Positions 12,901 to 26,154 are shown, counted from the first letter of the stretch. The stretch: 64,000 nucleotides of DNA from Bryopsis sp. KO-2023 (GCA_030272585.1 BSYQ01000006.1:811001-875000), one strand, 5' to 3'. A program made the numbers and translations. Notes: a model not told the origin generated them from the letters alone.

Positions 12901-15900
12901 TCTGACCCAGAATGACTACCATAAATCCTTATTTACCATTATTTACCCACTTTCTCATTTTAATGGGGGAAATAAACGTATGCTCTGAATCCTCAAAACC
13001 CTGTCCTAAAATCACGAAACCCATTGGATGCCCCGAACCCTGCTGTCAAACCAGAGGTCTTTCTGAGGATTAAGACAATTTCGCTTGATCTTTTCATCAA
13101 GGTGCACTCACTCGTGAATTGCATCCCGGTTTTATTGTTTTTTCATAGGATGAAGATGCATTTTCTGGGGGTGCCTTACTTCTTTTAGAGATACCCGAAA
13201 TTTTGATCGAGAAGTCCACTTTCACTGACAACCAAGCACTTACAACTGGGGGTGCCCTTACCATCGATGCAAAGGTGGGATTCACTTAAGGGTGCATGAT
13301 AGGAAGAAATCTACAGCACTGTAACAGCAGTCCCTCGTTTGGTATTTTCCTTGCTGGATTGCAGTTTTTCTTTCCGATCACCCAAGATCTATACAGTGTA
13401 CTGTTGCCCTCAAGAACAAAAAAATCCCCCGAAATCAAGAAGGAAAACCATCAAAGAACCTGCAGGGTAGGAACACACTGTTTTTTTGCTTTTGGACAAG
13501 AGAGTGCATTTATTTGCTGTCCGGCATTTTTATTTGTATTTTTTTCTGCAGAAAATCAATGGATCTGGTGCAAACATCGCTGACTGCACATTTGATGGAA
13601 ATTCAGCTGTTGGACGTTCAAGGGGAACATTTGGAGGTGGTCTGTTCCTTTTTGGAGCTGTTTTGCGAGCATCCATCAAGGGTTCAAACTTCACAAAGAA
13701 CAACGCTGTCCTTGCTGGTGGTGGCGTTTATGGAAGTGGACTTTTCAGCCTTGAAATATCCCACTCTTCTTTTTTTGAAAACAAAGTAGAGAAGAGGGAG
13801 AGCAACAGCATTGGGGTATGCCTCCTCCTCAAAAATATTTTTTTTTTACCGAACAATGGTCTGTTTCAGCGATTGGGTTCACGTAAATTTAGAGGGGATG
13901 GGAACCGACGTTTGTTTTCCATATGCTGCTTGACATTTTTTTTGTGGATATTTTGAAAGATGAAAGATGGCGGAAGATAAAGTTTTCCTTGTTACATAAT
14001 TTTCCTTGTTTTTTTTTCTTCTTTGACAGAATAGTGTGATAGGAACCAGAGAGCCCGAGGTTATCGCATCTGGAGGAGCAATTAGCCTGGTGGATATACC
14101 CGAAACTGCCATTGTCGATTCCAGTTTCGTTCACAATGAAGCAGGAAATGGTGGAGGAATAAGCGCTGCAGTAGGTCCACAAACCAATTTTTTCCGTAAT
14201 AGTTTTCATGGCTCTTTCACTGGCAATAGAGTACTCATTCCAGACAGAAATAAGCCTTCACCTCACGGATCGAATGAAGAGAGAGAATGTTGACCTTTTT
14301 GGCTGAAGTTTTTGTGGTAGATAAGGCACACATCCAGACTGACAGCTCTACCCCCCAAATGTGATGGAGAAGCAATCAAAGCTATTCAAGGTAGATTTTC
14401 TGTGCCTTTCAGGGTGGTATTTTCTTGTTGGAAGGTAGCAGTTTCCAAGACAATGTTGTGACAAGTCAAGGCGGTGCAATTGCTTTGCAATCCACAAATG
14501 CAACCATTGTAAAATCAAGTTTCACAAGAAACACTGGGTTCGAAGGGGGTGCAATTGACTCCGCTGTGAGAGGATCTGATGGAGTAAGCACATGCATGAG
14601 CAAAATGCCCCACTACTGTTTTTGTTGGAATGCCAACCTCTTCAGCTATAATGTCTTTTGACCATGGATGGTCTCTGAATGATATCTGGGATGGCAAATC
14701 TCGTTTGGGTATGTTCAGGAAAAGGCACATCTGAAAGCAAAGGACGTGCAATTCAAACATAACTCTGCGAGCTTTAGTGCAGGAGGTGTTCGTTTAGTTG
14801 GTGTGGACCTGGAAATGGAGGACGGTCTGTTTCAAAACAACTCAGCAGCAGGTGTTGGGGGAGCTATTTATTTCCTTGAACGTCAAGTAAGGGGTTTGGT
14901 TTCAACAGCATTCGAACAAAAAAGGCTGCATAAAAAATGTTTCGATGGCCTGTAATGCAAAGTGAATGGACCATCTTGCAGGCTTCCTCCGCAAACGCAA
15001 CAATCAAAGCTGCGAACTTCACAGAGAATGAAGCCAATTTTGGAGGAGGAATTTTCGTTCAGAAAGTAGACCTTTCCCTGTTTCACTGTGCCTTTGAAGC
15101 CAACATTGCCCACTTTCAGGGTGGAGCAATGTTTTGTCAGGTATATATAAAACAAATGACTTGAGACAACTTCTCATCTTTATAATCGATTGATTAAATT
15201 CCAAGTTAGTTAGTAATTAGTTATTGATAAATGAGGCAACATGCTGCCCCTTCAAACAAAACCCCCACGCAATGGGAGCATCCTTCAATTCAAGAGTGCG
15301 TTTGCATGATATAGCTCTTCCATATTTTAAAAAGGCGCTCTGTTTTTGCATACTGTTTTGTTGAAGGATGAGAGCATAAATCTCATAAATGCCAACAAGG
15401 ACTCGATCGTCACGGCGCACTCCTCAAAGTTCACCGGCAACAAGGCTGGTGAGAATTTTAAGGGGGGGCAGGCTGGGGGAGTGGACTCCATCAATAGCAA
15501 GGGCGGAGCTGTAGTGATTTCTGGTTTGGGATTGGTTTCAGAATTCAAAGACTGCTACTTTTCTAAAAATATAGCTTCACATGGAGGAGCTATGTATGTT
15601 TCCGACGTAAGTATATTGACCGTGGAGGATTCCAGCTTTCAAATGGGGGCAGCACTCACAGGAGGAGCATTGTCAGTCATCAGTGCCGAAGTCATTGTGA
15701 ACAATGTATCTTTTTTGGGGAACGCTGCCAAATTTGGAGGTGCCGTCTCATTCAGCCAGTTAAATACCGCTACTTTCAAAACTAACCCTAATCTCGTGGT
15801 GCTCAAAATGGCTCGCTTTGTGGAGAACGTTGCCCTGGAGGGTGGAGGGGCCATCGATCTCAAAGAGAGAAGTTTGGAGTGTGCATCGTGCATTTTTGAT

Positions 15901-18900
15901 TCCAACAGTGCTGGATTGGGTGGGAATGAAATCGGATCTGGAGGTGCCATAAGAGCACTGCCAGCGACAAATCTGACCCTCGTGAATTCTTTCATTATCA
16001 ACTGCACAGCAGCACAGTCTGGTGGTGGGGTTCACCTTGAGGATGCGATATTCCATGGTGAAAATATCACCATTGGGAATAACACTGCCATCGAAAAGGG
16101 AGGTGGTTTCGCAATGCATTTTGCTAGCTTTGTTAGCTTTGCCAGCGGCAAATCGAATCCTTGGAGATGCATCTCCTGTGACATTCAGGGAAACCAGGCA
16201 AAAAATGGAGGTAACAAGTGATGCTGTGCCAAAGATCTGTCCCATGGAATGCAAACAGGGTGAACAAAATTGAGACATCATCAGATTTGTCATTTGGAGA
16301 CAAATCCACTGAACATTAGAAAGTACTCATGTTGAATTGCGCATGTTCAGGTGGACTCCACGTTTCAGCAGAGGAGACATCCCAGCCAAATTGCCAAGCT
16401 TTGGGGCCCGTTATGTTTGTGGAAAATTCCCGGGCAGATTGTGAGCGCTCCCTGGATAAATCCGAGGTGCCTGAACCTCAAGTGCAACTTGACAGCACAG
16501 AGTTTGGAGGGAACCATGCCAAGGATTCCGGGTCTGACATTTTTCTCAGTAGCTTCAAGAACGATATTTGCTGTGACGACGAATGCTGGAGCATGACCAG
16601 TGCAATAGAAGAGGCCGTGGACAAATGTGGATTGGGTGAAATTTTGCAAGGGGATGGGGAAAATCTGGCCCCCCTGGGAACAATTTTTGAATCAGTTTTG
16701 ATATCCCCGTCTGCAGTTCCCGATCATGCCAGTGGTGGAGAGCTCCTAGGTATCAAGGTCACCCTCCTGGACTCGTTCGGCCAGATTGCCTTGGATAATG
16801 TAACTCTCAGAGTTGGAGTGACCACACCTGGAGGAGAGCTGTTCGGCAGCCCTGTAACCAGCGAGGGCGTACTGATGAGGGGAGCTCTCACTGTGCCTGG
16901 AATGTTTCTGAGGGCATTGCCGGGCAGCTACAATCTGTCCTTCAAGTTGACCTCACAAGATGGGAAGAGGATTGTGACGGAGCTCATCACGGTGGCGGTT
17001 CGAGAGTGTGTCATCGGGGAGGTCTCCAGAGAGGAAGGGTTGCGGTGCGATAAATGTGCTGACGATTTCTTCTCCTTTGATGTGACTGATGAGAACTGCA
17101 CACCATGTCCAGTGGAAAGAGCCAAGTGCTCTGGAGGGAGATTAGCCCCTCTAGATGGGTTCTGGCACTCTGGGCCTCGCTCATCCCAACTGCATGCATG
17201 CCTGACTGAAGAAGCATGCACATACCCGAATCGCACCAACGTTCTTTTTGCCTCCAACTTGAACTCCATGAGAGATTACCCACAATGTGCACAGGTAAAT
17301 GTGAGAACTTTGTTTTGGGCATTTCTAGGGGTTAGAGAGAAAAAAACATGAGATGACGGTTTTTAATTTCTGGCGGCAGGGTTACAGTGACGTTTTGTGT
17401 GGGAGCTGCAACACATCACATGGGAGAAGTCGCTTGAAATGCACAGAGTGTCAGGGAGGGGTGCCTGCCGGGCTGGGAATCGGGGTGGTTATGCTGGGAT
17501 TGGCATTGTTGTCTCTGATCTTTGTCAAAAGTGCTGCTAGGTATTCCCAAGGAGTGCTTGGTGAAAAATCAACTGTTGCCAATGCAAGTGGGGCTGTTCC
17601 ATCGGGATCACACGGTGGGTTGGATCTGTCAGCCTATATCTCCGGTGACATCCCGGATCAAGATGTAGAGAGACCACATCAGAACGTCCAGCGAAGGAAA
17701 TCGAGGTCTTCCGACATTTTCAAGGTGAGCTGCCAAGCGGCACATAGGCCAAGCAACAAGCTGAGAGACAGAAAAATAGAGTGTTGATGTGGGGCTGTGC
17801 TGTCTTTCAGATCCTTGTGAATTTTTTTCAAGTGACTGGATCTGCTGCAGCCATCAATGTGGGCTGGACTCGAAGCATGCTGTTGATGTTCTCCTCTTGG
17901 GGTGAGTTTTCAGTTGGCATGACCAAATTGTTGATTCGCAAATGCTGCCACAGTGGTTAAGGTTTCCTCAAATCAAAGAAGTTGTTTTTCAACGTGGTGA
18001 TAAGACCTATTTATTTTTTCGCAGATGTCGTCTCAGGAGCGGCGGATAGCAACAGTTATTTTTCATTCGAGTGTGCATTTTTGTCGAGGGGAAACCATCT
18101 CCCTAGATCCATCCAGACATCCATATTCTTGGCAGTCGTACCATTTATGGTCTGGGCCGCGCTTGTTTTAGTCCATTACGGCCATGCATTGAGGAGCAAA
18201 AAATCATTCCAGGATATCATGCTTTGGTCTGGTGTTGCCCTCTTGGCTGTGCAGCAAGCGTCTTACATCAGGTGGACATTTTTTTGGATATTAGCCGTTG
18301 GAAACATATTGAAAGCCTTGTAGTATTTAGGCCGGAGGTCTTTTTCTGCTGCATGACTGATGAAGGGCATGATTTCCTTGCAAGCAGATAATTCACGGTA
18401 TATTTCTCACTCGTAACAGATCATGGCTGCCGATGTGTTGATAGTTAAAGACTCTCTGTGTGTTTGCCTGCAGCGTAACGAGGACCCTTGTTCGAATTTT
18501 CTACTGCGTGAATGTCAGCCCTCTGGGAGGTTTGTTTTGGGTGCAAGATACCAGTGTGGTTTGCTACAGAGGATCTCATGCATTCCTTGTTGGTTTTGTT
18601 GGGGCACCCGGGTTGCTGTTGATATCGATAGGATTCCCTGGATGGCTCCTTTACAAACTCACACGGAGCACAGATGTTCTGGAACAAGAGGAGATGGTCA
18701 GGAAATATGGATTCTTGTACAAAGCATACAAGAAAAATGCGGCAGCCTGGGAAGTGGTGATCTTGCTCAGGAAAGCCTTGCTTGCTGTAGTTGTGGTGTT
18801 TGGGCGGACTTTAGGGAATGGGGTTCAAATGAGTCTTGCAACTTTTACCATGGTGGGTTCCATTATTCTCCAGACACAGTTTCAGCCGTTCTTGGAATGG

Positions 18901-19248
18901 AAACTGAATTTGCTGGAGCTGGGATCTTTGGCGATTTCCACCTTGGCATTCATCATTGGGAATCTGGTGGATCAGGCGGAAATGAGTGACGGAGGGAGAG
19001 TGGCCGTTTCAATCATATTTATCACGACGGCTGTCATTTATATTGCATACATTTTGAAGGAGATTGTTGAAGTTACTTTTATGGAGTTGCGTGAATGGAT
19101 GGAAAATGCAAATTTAGGGGGTCCATTGCCAAGTGGCAATATTGGACTTCTCTTGATTGCAATCAAGACCCAAGGGAAAAAGACTAACACCACCTTGAAA
19201 AAAAAGAAGGAAGCATTTGCGAAGAAATTTTCTTCATGTTGGCCTTGA
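9944..19248 (+). CDS. Giant signal-peptide, beta-helix (POMP-like), multi-pass membrane protein
   Basis: Nineteen exons can be placed, all with GT-AG sites and compatible phases: 9944-10046, 10155-10419, 10598-10991, 11108-11383, 11495-11773, 12022-12162, 12513-12791, 13149-13274, 13552-13815, 14030-14170, 14413-14583, 14719-14886, 14982-15140, 15367-16210, 16352-17294, 17380-17724, 17811-17901, 18025-18271, 18474-19248. The start MWSGLLLVVLLAAAL is a signal peptide. Exons 3-14 encode repeated units with GGA(I/L/V) turns followed by ...F..N.A (for example GGAIHVQNS, SRFVQNLAFDEGGAIF), typical of right-handed parallel beta-helix / polymorphic outer membrane protein repeats. Exon 15 is Cys-rich (C-x2-C pairs near 17040-17130). 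Exons 16-19 encode roughly seven hydrophobic segments and a basic, Lys-rich tail. It probably sits in the plasma membrane with an extracellular beta-helix; adhesion, sensing or a channel-like role is inference. Paralogues lie at 21.5 and 59.2 kb. Confidence 0.85.
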
Positions 19249-20826
19249 GAGATGATATAACATTTTGTTTTTGTTTTTTGTTTTTCTTTCTTAAAAACCA
19301 AAGATACAGTTTGGTGGTTTTGGTTTTTTGAGGTGTTCTTTTTTTTTATTGTGGATGCACGTGTGTGTTGCAACTTTGACTTTGAAGATGCAAATTTTGC
19401 CATTTTTTTCTTGACAGTCCAGAAAGTAATTTGGCAGTTGATCTCTTGTTTGTGTTGGGTTTGTATGGGGTTTGTGTTGAATCATATTCGTGCTCTTTAA
19501 TTTCCTTTTGTATTTATGTATTCAATCTGAAATTTTTGTCCCAAGTGTTTTTTTCCGCATCATGGTGCCCTTGCTGGGTTTGGGTTTCCTTCTTTTCTCG
19601 GGAAAATATTTTTTTGCTTGGGACTCTCTTTGCAATCTTTTGGGTGAGAAATCTGGATTCTGGCCTTGATAGAATGTTACGATTAGTAGAGGGTAGACAA
19701 AATCAATAGTCATTGCCGAACTGACCACAGCTTTACAACTCTGCTGAAAAGCACAGATCAATACATCATTACTTCTGTGGATTTCTTGATAAAAAAATTA
19801 AAAAAAATCCTTCCTAGTCGCTCAAACCCCAAACGAAGTCGGTCACAGCACTCCAATTGGGTTGAGAATGCGCGAGTTGTGACCCTGAGGGATGGCCCAA
19901 AAATAATCGCGAAAATATTTTTGGAGATTCCCGAGGTAAAAGGTTTGAGGGTCTTTCATTCTAGAAAAACAGTTGAGCGGATTAAGAAGTGGAACGCTCC
20001 CACGGAAATGCTTTGAAGGAGGTCGTTTCCATGGACACGCTTGAAAGTACCTCGTTTCAATATGTAATGATTGTTATTGTTATTGTTACCTCGTTTCGAA
20101 GGCTGCGCATTATGGTGAACTTTTACCACACCATGGCAAAAATTTTGTTTTTGTTTTTTTTGTTTTTCTCTTTCTTTTCTTTCCTTTTTGTCTTTGTTCC
20201 AGCATCATAGAGGGTGATGGCTCTCTTTTGCTGTGGGTTGTAATTATGATTATGATTATGATTATGGCAAAATTTTGACAAAAAGGTAAATATTTACCAT
20301 GTGGTGGCGGATTTTCGAGAATATGGCGAATTTTTACAAAAATATCGTAAAATTTCACCACTTTAAGGTAAACCCCTCTCTTTTACCACTTTTTCTCTCA
20401 ATTTCTTAAATTTAGCGTGATTTTTTTTACCAATTTTTGGTAAGAAAAGTGGTAAATCGGCCTTTTTCTCACTGGTGGGATTTTCTGAGAGAAGATATGT
20501 ACGTATGTGCAGCGCCAGTTTGGCACCGAATACAGACGAAATGAAGAAAACACATCACCCTCCCCGAGATCTCGGCCGCCGCCAGTGTGAGCAGCATTTC
20601 CATCGGGAACCACAAAGTTCAATGAGAATTCGAGATATTCCACCAGACGCAAGGGTACGTCCAGCTACCGGAATTCTCGCCTGTATTGCACCTCCCGCCA
20701 TGCAACGGCTTCCAGATGTATTCTCTGTATCCTGGTGACAAGACATCAACAGGAAGTTTGATTGTTGCTCAACTGGAATATCGCTCCTCGAAAGCTCCTT
20801 TGGGTTCCCGCCTCGCGGACCAGAAT
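19249..20826. other. Intergenic
   Basis: 3' flank of the beta-helix gene followed by A/T-rich sequence. It contains short ATT/ATG microsatellites near 20065-20090 and 20240-20268. Between 20110 and 20465 there are many copies of TTTACCA/TGGTAAA-type words in both orientations, including a loose inverted repeat around 20120-20310. An open frame at 19777-20016 has no recognisable domain. No gene is supported. Confidence 0.5.
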
Positions 20827-21023
20827 CACAGGAGTAACCAGGATGATGAACTTAGAGGGGCCAAAAGAATTTCGGGGTGGGCCGTTCAAAAATTCAAAGC
20901 AAAGTTTACTGGAAGCGAACATGCACTTCGCTATTTTTTTTTGACGCGCCGCCGAATCTTAGCGGGGCCAGAATGCTTTTTTGGGGGTCCAGGCCCCACC
21001 CGACCCCCCCGGTTACGCCTGTG
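20827..21023. mobile_element. Short hAT-like MITE (197 bp)
   Basis: The left end reads CACAGGAGTAACCAGG and the right end CCGGTTACGCCTGTG, imperfect inverted termini. Flanking 8-mers ACCAGAAT (20819-20826) and ACAAGAAT (21024-21031) agree at 7 of 8 positions, the size expected for hAT target duplications. The interior has no coding capacity. The same family recurs at 52960-53854, where the termini read CATAGGCGCAACC and GGTTGCGCCTATG and the interior shares a GGGGGCCA...CCCCCC subterminal pattern. Confidence 0.72.
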
Positions 21024-21349
21024 ACAAGAATCAACCAGGCTCCGAAACCACAGAGAATCAGATAGCACTGGGCAGAACACACTCGGTGAAACACACTGGG
21101 TAGGATCCCCCCCCCCTCTGGGGAGGACACAATATTACGACGATTCTGTCAACAAGCCCAATTTATATTCCAAAAACGGGTATTGCCCACGTGCACACAC
21201 CATCGTTAGCCAATCTCTTTTATTCCAATTACCAACTCCCATGGGAATGGCCATTTCTGTCCTCATTCACCAACCCCAACCTCTTGCACCCTCTCGCAAT
21301 CACCTCATCAAAAAAATAACCTGGCTTCATATTCAAGAAAAAAACCAAA

Positions 21350-22119
21350 AAAAAACAAACTGTGGGAGTCTGCTGAGTCATACCAGAAAAAATTGACATC
21401 ACCCACAACTGAAAAATTAAAATAAAAGTATCAAAAATGGTATCAGAAAAAAGTATCAAAAATGCAAAAATGTCGCCATCGACCCACAACTCCCCTCCCC
21501 CCCCAAGGGAAAAAAAAGACAATACGAAAACGATGATCTTTCTGCGTTCAACACTCCGACTCAAGAGGGGAGGTTTTGAGAAAACGAGAAGAGATTTTCT
21601 CCATATAAGCCTCCTTCTTCCGAATCAAAAGCACTTTGGACTTTTTGGACAAGCTATTAGCTGCCTCGGTAACAAGTCCATATTTTGTGGTCGGCAATTC
21701 ACTTCCTGGATTCTCTCTTTCCACCCATTCTTCCAACCCAGAAAAAAGCACATCAAAAATCTGCTTCACGGTGTATACAATGTAGATCCCAGCAACGCAA
21801 ATGAAGATGATGGATATGGCCACTATGCCCCCATCATCCACTTCAGGCTGGCTCGCCAGATTCCCAACAATGAAAGCAAATGTAGAAATCACCAATGATC
21901 CCAATTCCAAATCATTCAACTTCATTTCCACGAACGGTTGGAAACGCATCTGAAGGACTATGGAAGCTATCATGACGAACAATGCAAGACAGCTTTGGGT
22001 TCCACCCCCCAACGGTCGCCCAAACACAACGATCGCGGAAAACAAAGCTTTCCGGACCAAAATCACCACCTCCCAGGCAGCGGTGTTGTTCTTGTACAGT
22101 TTATACAAGAATCCGTATC
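21350..22119 (-). pseudogene. Truncated 3' fragment of a beta-helix membrane protein gene
   Basis: The minus strand from about 22119 to 21548 encodes the end of the multi-pass region (YKLYKNNTAAWEVVILVRKA through SRFLKTSPLESEC), very close to the gene at 59202-59997, then shares its 3' flank down to about 21350 (GTGGGAGTCTGCTGAGTC). Similarity stops abruptly near 22119 in the middle of what is one exon in both paralogues, with no upstream exons in the next kilobases. It is therefore a partial duplicate, probably not functional, although the remaining frame is open. Its closest relative is the 59.2-kb copy rather than the neighbour at 9.9-19.2 kb. Confidence 0.82.
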
Positions 22120-23102
22120 AGGAAAAAGTCGACGGATTGTTGAATGGGATAGAAGGGAACAATTGAGTTGTAAGAGTTGAATTGAATTGATTCTGGTTCG
22201 CCAGCAGACAAGAGTTTCGAAATAATTGCCTGAAGGCCGAAACTTTACAGACTACATACCGATATCTAAGCAAAAGCACCCGCTTCATCTTTCTTTGTGA
22301 AGACTTGATTCATTTGGGGGGGACGACAGCCCAGACTAACCACCCAACTGTGGTCTGACATGCACATATTCTACCTGACCAGCTTCCCACATTCACCCAA
22401 CCGCATCTGCACAATCAATGGAACACGTTATCCAATGATTAAATGCGTCAGACTGGGAACCTTTCTAAGTGTGATCTTGAAGGGGTGTGTTGCTGGAGTA
22501 TGAACCCTTGTTTGACCTCGACCAGCAGAAAATTTACAAAGAGGAGTGAAGGAGAAGGTGGCGATATCGATCGATAGGCGGAAAAGCATGGCGTCTGTGG
22601 CGACGGTGGACCTCGCAGACGTCTCTCGAGGTCGGTGCATTCGGCCAGTGGGTGTTCGATGGTTTCCGGAACGTTAACAAAGGAAGGATTCTTCAAAAGA
22701 AATAAGCCTTTCGTGATCTCAAACGCGTTTCACGTAGTCTCGGTAACCTCTCGAGACTCATACGGGCGATTGTGCGGCAGTTTGATAGACGTCAGGAATG
22801 CTGCTCCTCCTCCTCCTTAATCCCTCGAAACATTTTCTTTCCACTTGACACATACTTTTAGACACACGTTCAAGATTAAAGTAGATTTTGTTCTGTGGGC
22901 TTTTACCAGCAGGTGCTGATATGTGTTTCTCCTTGTTCCCCTTACTGTTGAGGTTTTTCCTGAACTTTTTGCCCTCCTGATGGATGGCCATTTCTTATGC
23001 ATTTCGAATACCCCTTTTTCTTGCTGAATCCCCCCTGCTCAAGCCAACTCACTAGAATGATATGCAGTCTGACCCTGGAACCTACCCCCAAAGCCTTCAA
23101 TA

Positions 23103-23297
23103 GGGATGGGGGGATGGGATGTTCAGCAATTCAACGCTACGATACGTTTCAACATTATTACTAATCAAAATAGTGACGTTGGGGCGAGTCGGGGGCGAAA
23201 ACGTTAAGCAAACTACGGTATTCTCGTGATACGTGTGATCCTTCAACGTGATTCGGGTTTCGTAACATTTTTACGACTGTTGCTGAACATCCCTGAT
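23103..23297. mobile_element. Candidate MITE with GGGATGTTCAGCAA termini
   Basis: GGGATGTTCAGCAATTC near 23120 is matched in inverse orientation by TGTTGCTGAACATCCCT near 23280-23296, about 160 bases apart, with a non-coding interior. Target duplications could not be read confidently, so the exact ends and superfamily are open. Confidence 0.45.
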
Positions 23298-23315
23298 AAC
23301 TGCCGAGTCCTCCAT

Positions 23316-23375
23316 GCCTATAATATATAGGTTATAATAATAATTATTATAATATTATAATAATATATATATAAA
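23316..23375. repeat. AT-rich palindromic stretch
   Basis: A run of TATAAT/ATTATA words (for example TTATAATAATAATTATTATA) that can fold on itself. It may be a slippage product; no function can be assigned. Confidence 0.6.
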
Positions 23376-24017
23376 TCACCTCGTTGTGGACGGCCTTCGT
23401 TGGGCCAGTGGGCCTAATGTAAATCAAATAGTCATTCATTCATTCATACATTTACATTTTTATGTATTTGTGCTTGGTTGAAAATGTTATGTGTGTGTGG
23501 TAGGCCACACACACAGCCAAGAAGAGGATGGAGAAATGCTTGAAATGATGAGGAGGGTCAAGAGAATGAGAATAAACGATCAAGGGAAATCACGGGCGAG
23601 TCAAATGGAAGAGGAAAACTTTCAACACTGCCACAAAGGTGAAGATTCTTATCCAATGACTCAATAGTGTATCCTTCAGGAGGGATGGAATGAAAGACTA
23701 CATCAGAAATTTCTGTTTTTTTAATTCGATTCTAACTGATTTCGTTATGCAGGGACAGCGGTTCATCGGGCGGCGGTGAGTGACTTTTTGAATTCTGAAT
23801 TTGCAGAGCACTCAGAAATCTGTCTGAATCAGTCTTTTGACTAAAAGTGTGATTTTGGATATAAAGAAAGTGTGAGATGAGGAGGCAACATGCAGCCCAT
23901 CACATCCCATGCAGTATAGTTCTGTTAACGAATCCTGAAGTCGCAGGGTTTATAGCATGGTTTCAGAAGGGGGTATGTCGAGAACAGTATGTACATGTGT
24001 TGTCATTCGATTTGTAG

Positions 24018-25774
24018 ATGGAAGGGTGGTGGGAGCCCAACAAAGACATAATCCATGCACTCGCTGATCATTTGAAGGCATGCGGGGTGTGGATTTCCGC
24101 ATGCAAGAACCTGAGATTGGTGAACAAACACTGGTCCCACCAAGTCAGTCAGCACCTCACCGCCCTTTCCCCACATGCAAGCCGATCCTTGCCGGCATCT
24201 CATTTAATCGAGCATGTGAAACCGGGGCAGAAATTCAGCGGAGTGCGACATTTAAACCTGATGAGCTGTGGACCGCTTCGTGGCGATCGTAGGGGGTGTT
24301 TTAGGATGGTAACGAAATTGGAATCGCTGGCCTTAGGAGGGGATTGGGTGACCAACGAGGTTTGCGAATGTCTGACATGGCAAACGGCACTGAGGAATCT
24401 GTGGCTGGGGGAGAGCCTTGTTTCTTCGAGGGGGCTGAGATACTTGAGTGGATTAAAGACGCTCCGGTGCTTGGATTTGCATTTGAGGATCGGGGTTTCG
24501 CCCGCATGTCTGTCAAGATTCAAGCATTTGGAGAACCTGAAGCTGTCTTGTGCGGCGCCGATTTTGGATGAGGACGATCTGCTGGGTCTGTCATGCATGC
24601 AACGCCTACAGAGCTTGAGTTTGGTGAATTCTGGCGTTGATTTGTATGGATTGAAGGGAATCGCACGCCTCATCAATCTTGTGAGGTGCGGAAAAAAAAA
24701 AATTATGTATCAAAAAAAAGAGTGAGAAAAAAGAGAGAGAGGGGGAGAGAAAGGAGGGAAATGGTCCGTGTGGTGGAAAGCTTTAGTCCAGCAGAGGAAA
24801 AAAAAAATCAGAAGGGCTAAGAAGAAAGAAAAAAAAAAGAAGAAGCATCCTGTTCTTTTCAGGTTTCTTGGTTGCGGAGAGATATAAAAAAGTTAGGCTG
24901 TATTTTCCCCTCTAATGATCTGATGGCCTTGGTATTCGCCAGGTTGGAAGTGTGGTGCGACAAGGTGTATTTTTTGGACCAGGCATGCCATGATTTCGCC
25001 CGAGGGCTGCCCAATCTCAGTTTCCTGGGATTGATATCCAGTCATAACTTGACTGACGATGGCTTAGGAGCGATTGCTGGACTTGCGAATTTGTCGCACC
25101 TGAGTCTCATTCAGTGCCCGAAAATCAGTCCGACCGGTATGCGGAGGCTAACCACCTTGGAGGGATTGCGCTTCCTGAAACTGTACAACAACGATCTCGT
25201 GGGTTTGAGGGTGTTTTCTCGGCTGCACAAATTGGAGGGATTGCATCTGGGAGGAATGGATGAGGTCGGGGATGCTCATCTGACGTGCCTCCAGTCCTTG
25301 ACTTGTTTAACCAGCCTCAAATTTTTCCAGAGCCCCAACGTGGGTGGGGTGGTCATGGGGACGCTTGCCCATCTTCGGATCGTCAAAGAATTCGAGCTGG
25401 TGTGCTGTAAAACCATGCAATCGCAGTACCTTCTCCACAACCTCCAATCGGCATGTTTTGGGCCGTTGCAAGACCAGATGCTGTGCGACGTGATCGCATC
25501 TTGCCCCGGATTAGTCAGCTTGTCTCTGATGGAGTGTACAATGTCCCCTTACGCAGTGGAGGTGATGGGAACCCTCAGGAGATTGAAACATCTCAGGCTC
25601 TGGCATTGCCGGATGCTCAACATGGAAATGTTGGCCTTGTATTCGCGCCATTGGATGGACAGGTTGGAGGTTCTTGATCTGTGCCCTCTGGAGCAATTCG
25701 ATGGGGGGTGTCTCCGGAACGTGATGCTATGTTTTCCTCACCTGAAGGTGCAAGAGACCGCCACCGTGGGCTAG
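24018..25774 (+). CDS. Leucine-rich repeat protein with F-box-like N-terminus
   Basis: Two exons: 24018-24679 and 24863-25774, joined in phase 0 (donor GTGAGG, acceptor TTTTCAG). The product is about 524 residues. The N-terminal 50 residues (DIIHALADHL then LRLVNKHWS) look like the helices of an F-box, though without a full match. The rest is a run of LRRs of the cysteine-containing/RNI-like kind: LESLALGGDW, LRNLWLGESL, LRCLDLHLRI, LSHLSLIQCPKI, LRFLKLYNNDL, LEGLHLGGMDEV, LVSLSLMECTM, LKHLRLWHCRM. Such proteins often act as substrate receptors for SCF ubiquitin ligases; that role is inferred. The intron is purine-rich. The ATG sits directly after an AG, so further upstream exons are possible. 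Confidence 0.82.
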
Positions 25775-26154
25775 ATGTATGTGTGTTGTTGATCCCATTT
25801 TTGGAGAGAATTATTCAGGTTACTATCGGAAAGGATGAAAGTGTGTTTTGCTTGTGATATATGTGAAAGGAGGGGGGGGTGGGGGTTTGTTTGGGGGGTT
25901 GCATGGATGCAGGAGGATGTGTAGAGACATAATGACTTTTGGGGAGGGAAATGGACTCCCTACTCCAGTAAGGTGGTTGAGAGTTTGTCATTCAATGAAG
26001 TGGGTAGGATTCTTGTTCAAAGTGGATGAGTTAAACCCCTCTGACAACCGAGCGGGATGATGGGATATTGCTAAGGTTAGGTTTCGTAGTTAGCGCTCCT
26101 GTGGATGTAAGCGGATGTAGTCGCTTGAAATGTTTCGTTTCATTCATTCTGTTC
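25775..26154. other. Intergenic between LRR gene and Gypsy B
   Basis: 3' flank of the LRR gene with G-rich patches. Ends at the presumed 4-bp target duplication GTTC of element B. No gene seen. Confidence 0.5.

Larger units (their letters stand above)
22120..24017. other. Intergenic
   Basis: No gene is supported. It contains a possible MITE (about 23103-23297), an AT-rich palindromic stretch (23316-23375) and an ATTC microsatellite (about 23430-23447). The part after 23460 may hold 5' UTR or a non-coding first exon of the LRR gene, since TTTGTAG, a possible splice acceptor, lies directly before its ATG. Confidence 0.5.

Noticed and set aside
19777-20016. 79-codon open frame rich in Lys/Arg
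   Set aside because: No similarity I can name, begins in an A-run and lacks partner exons.
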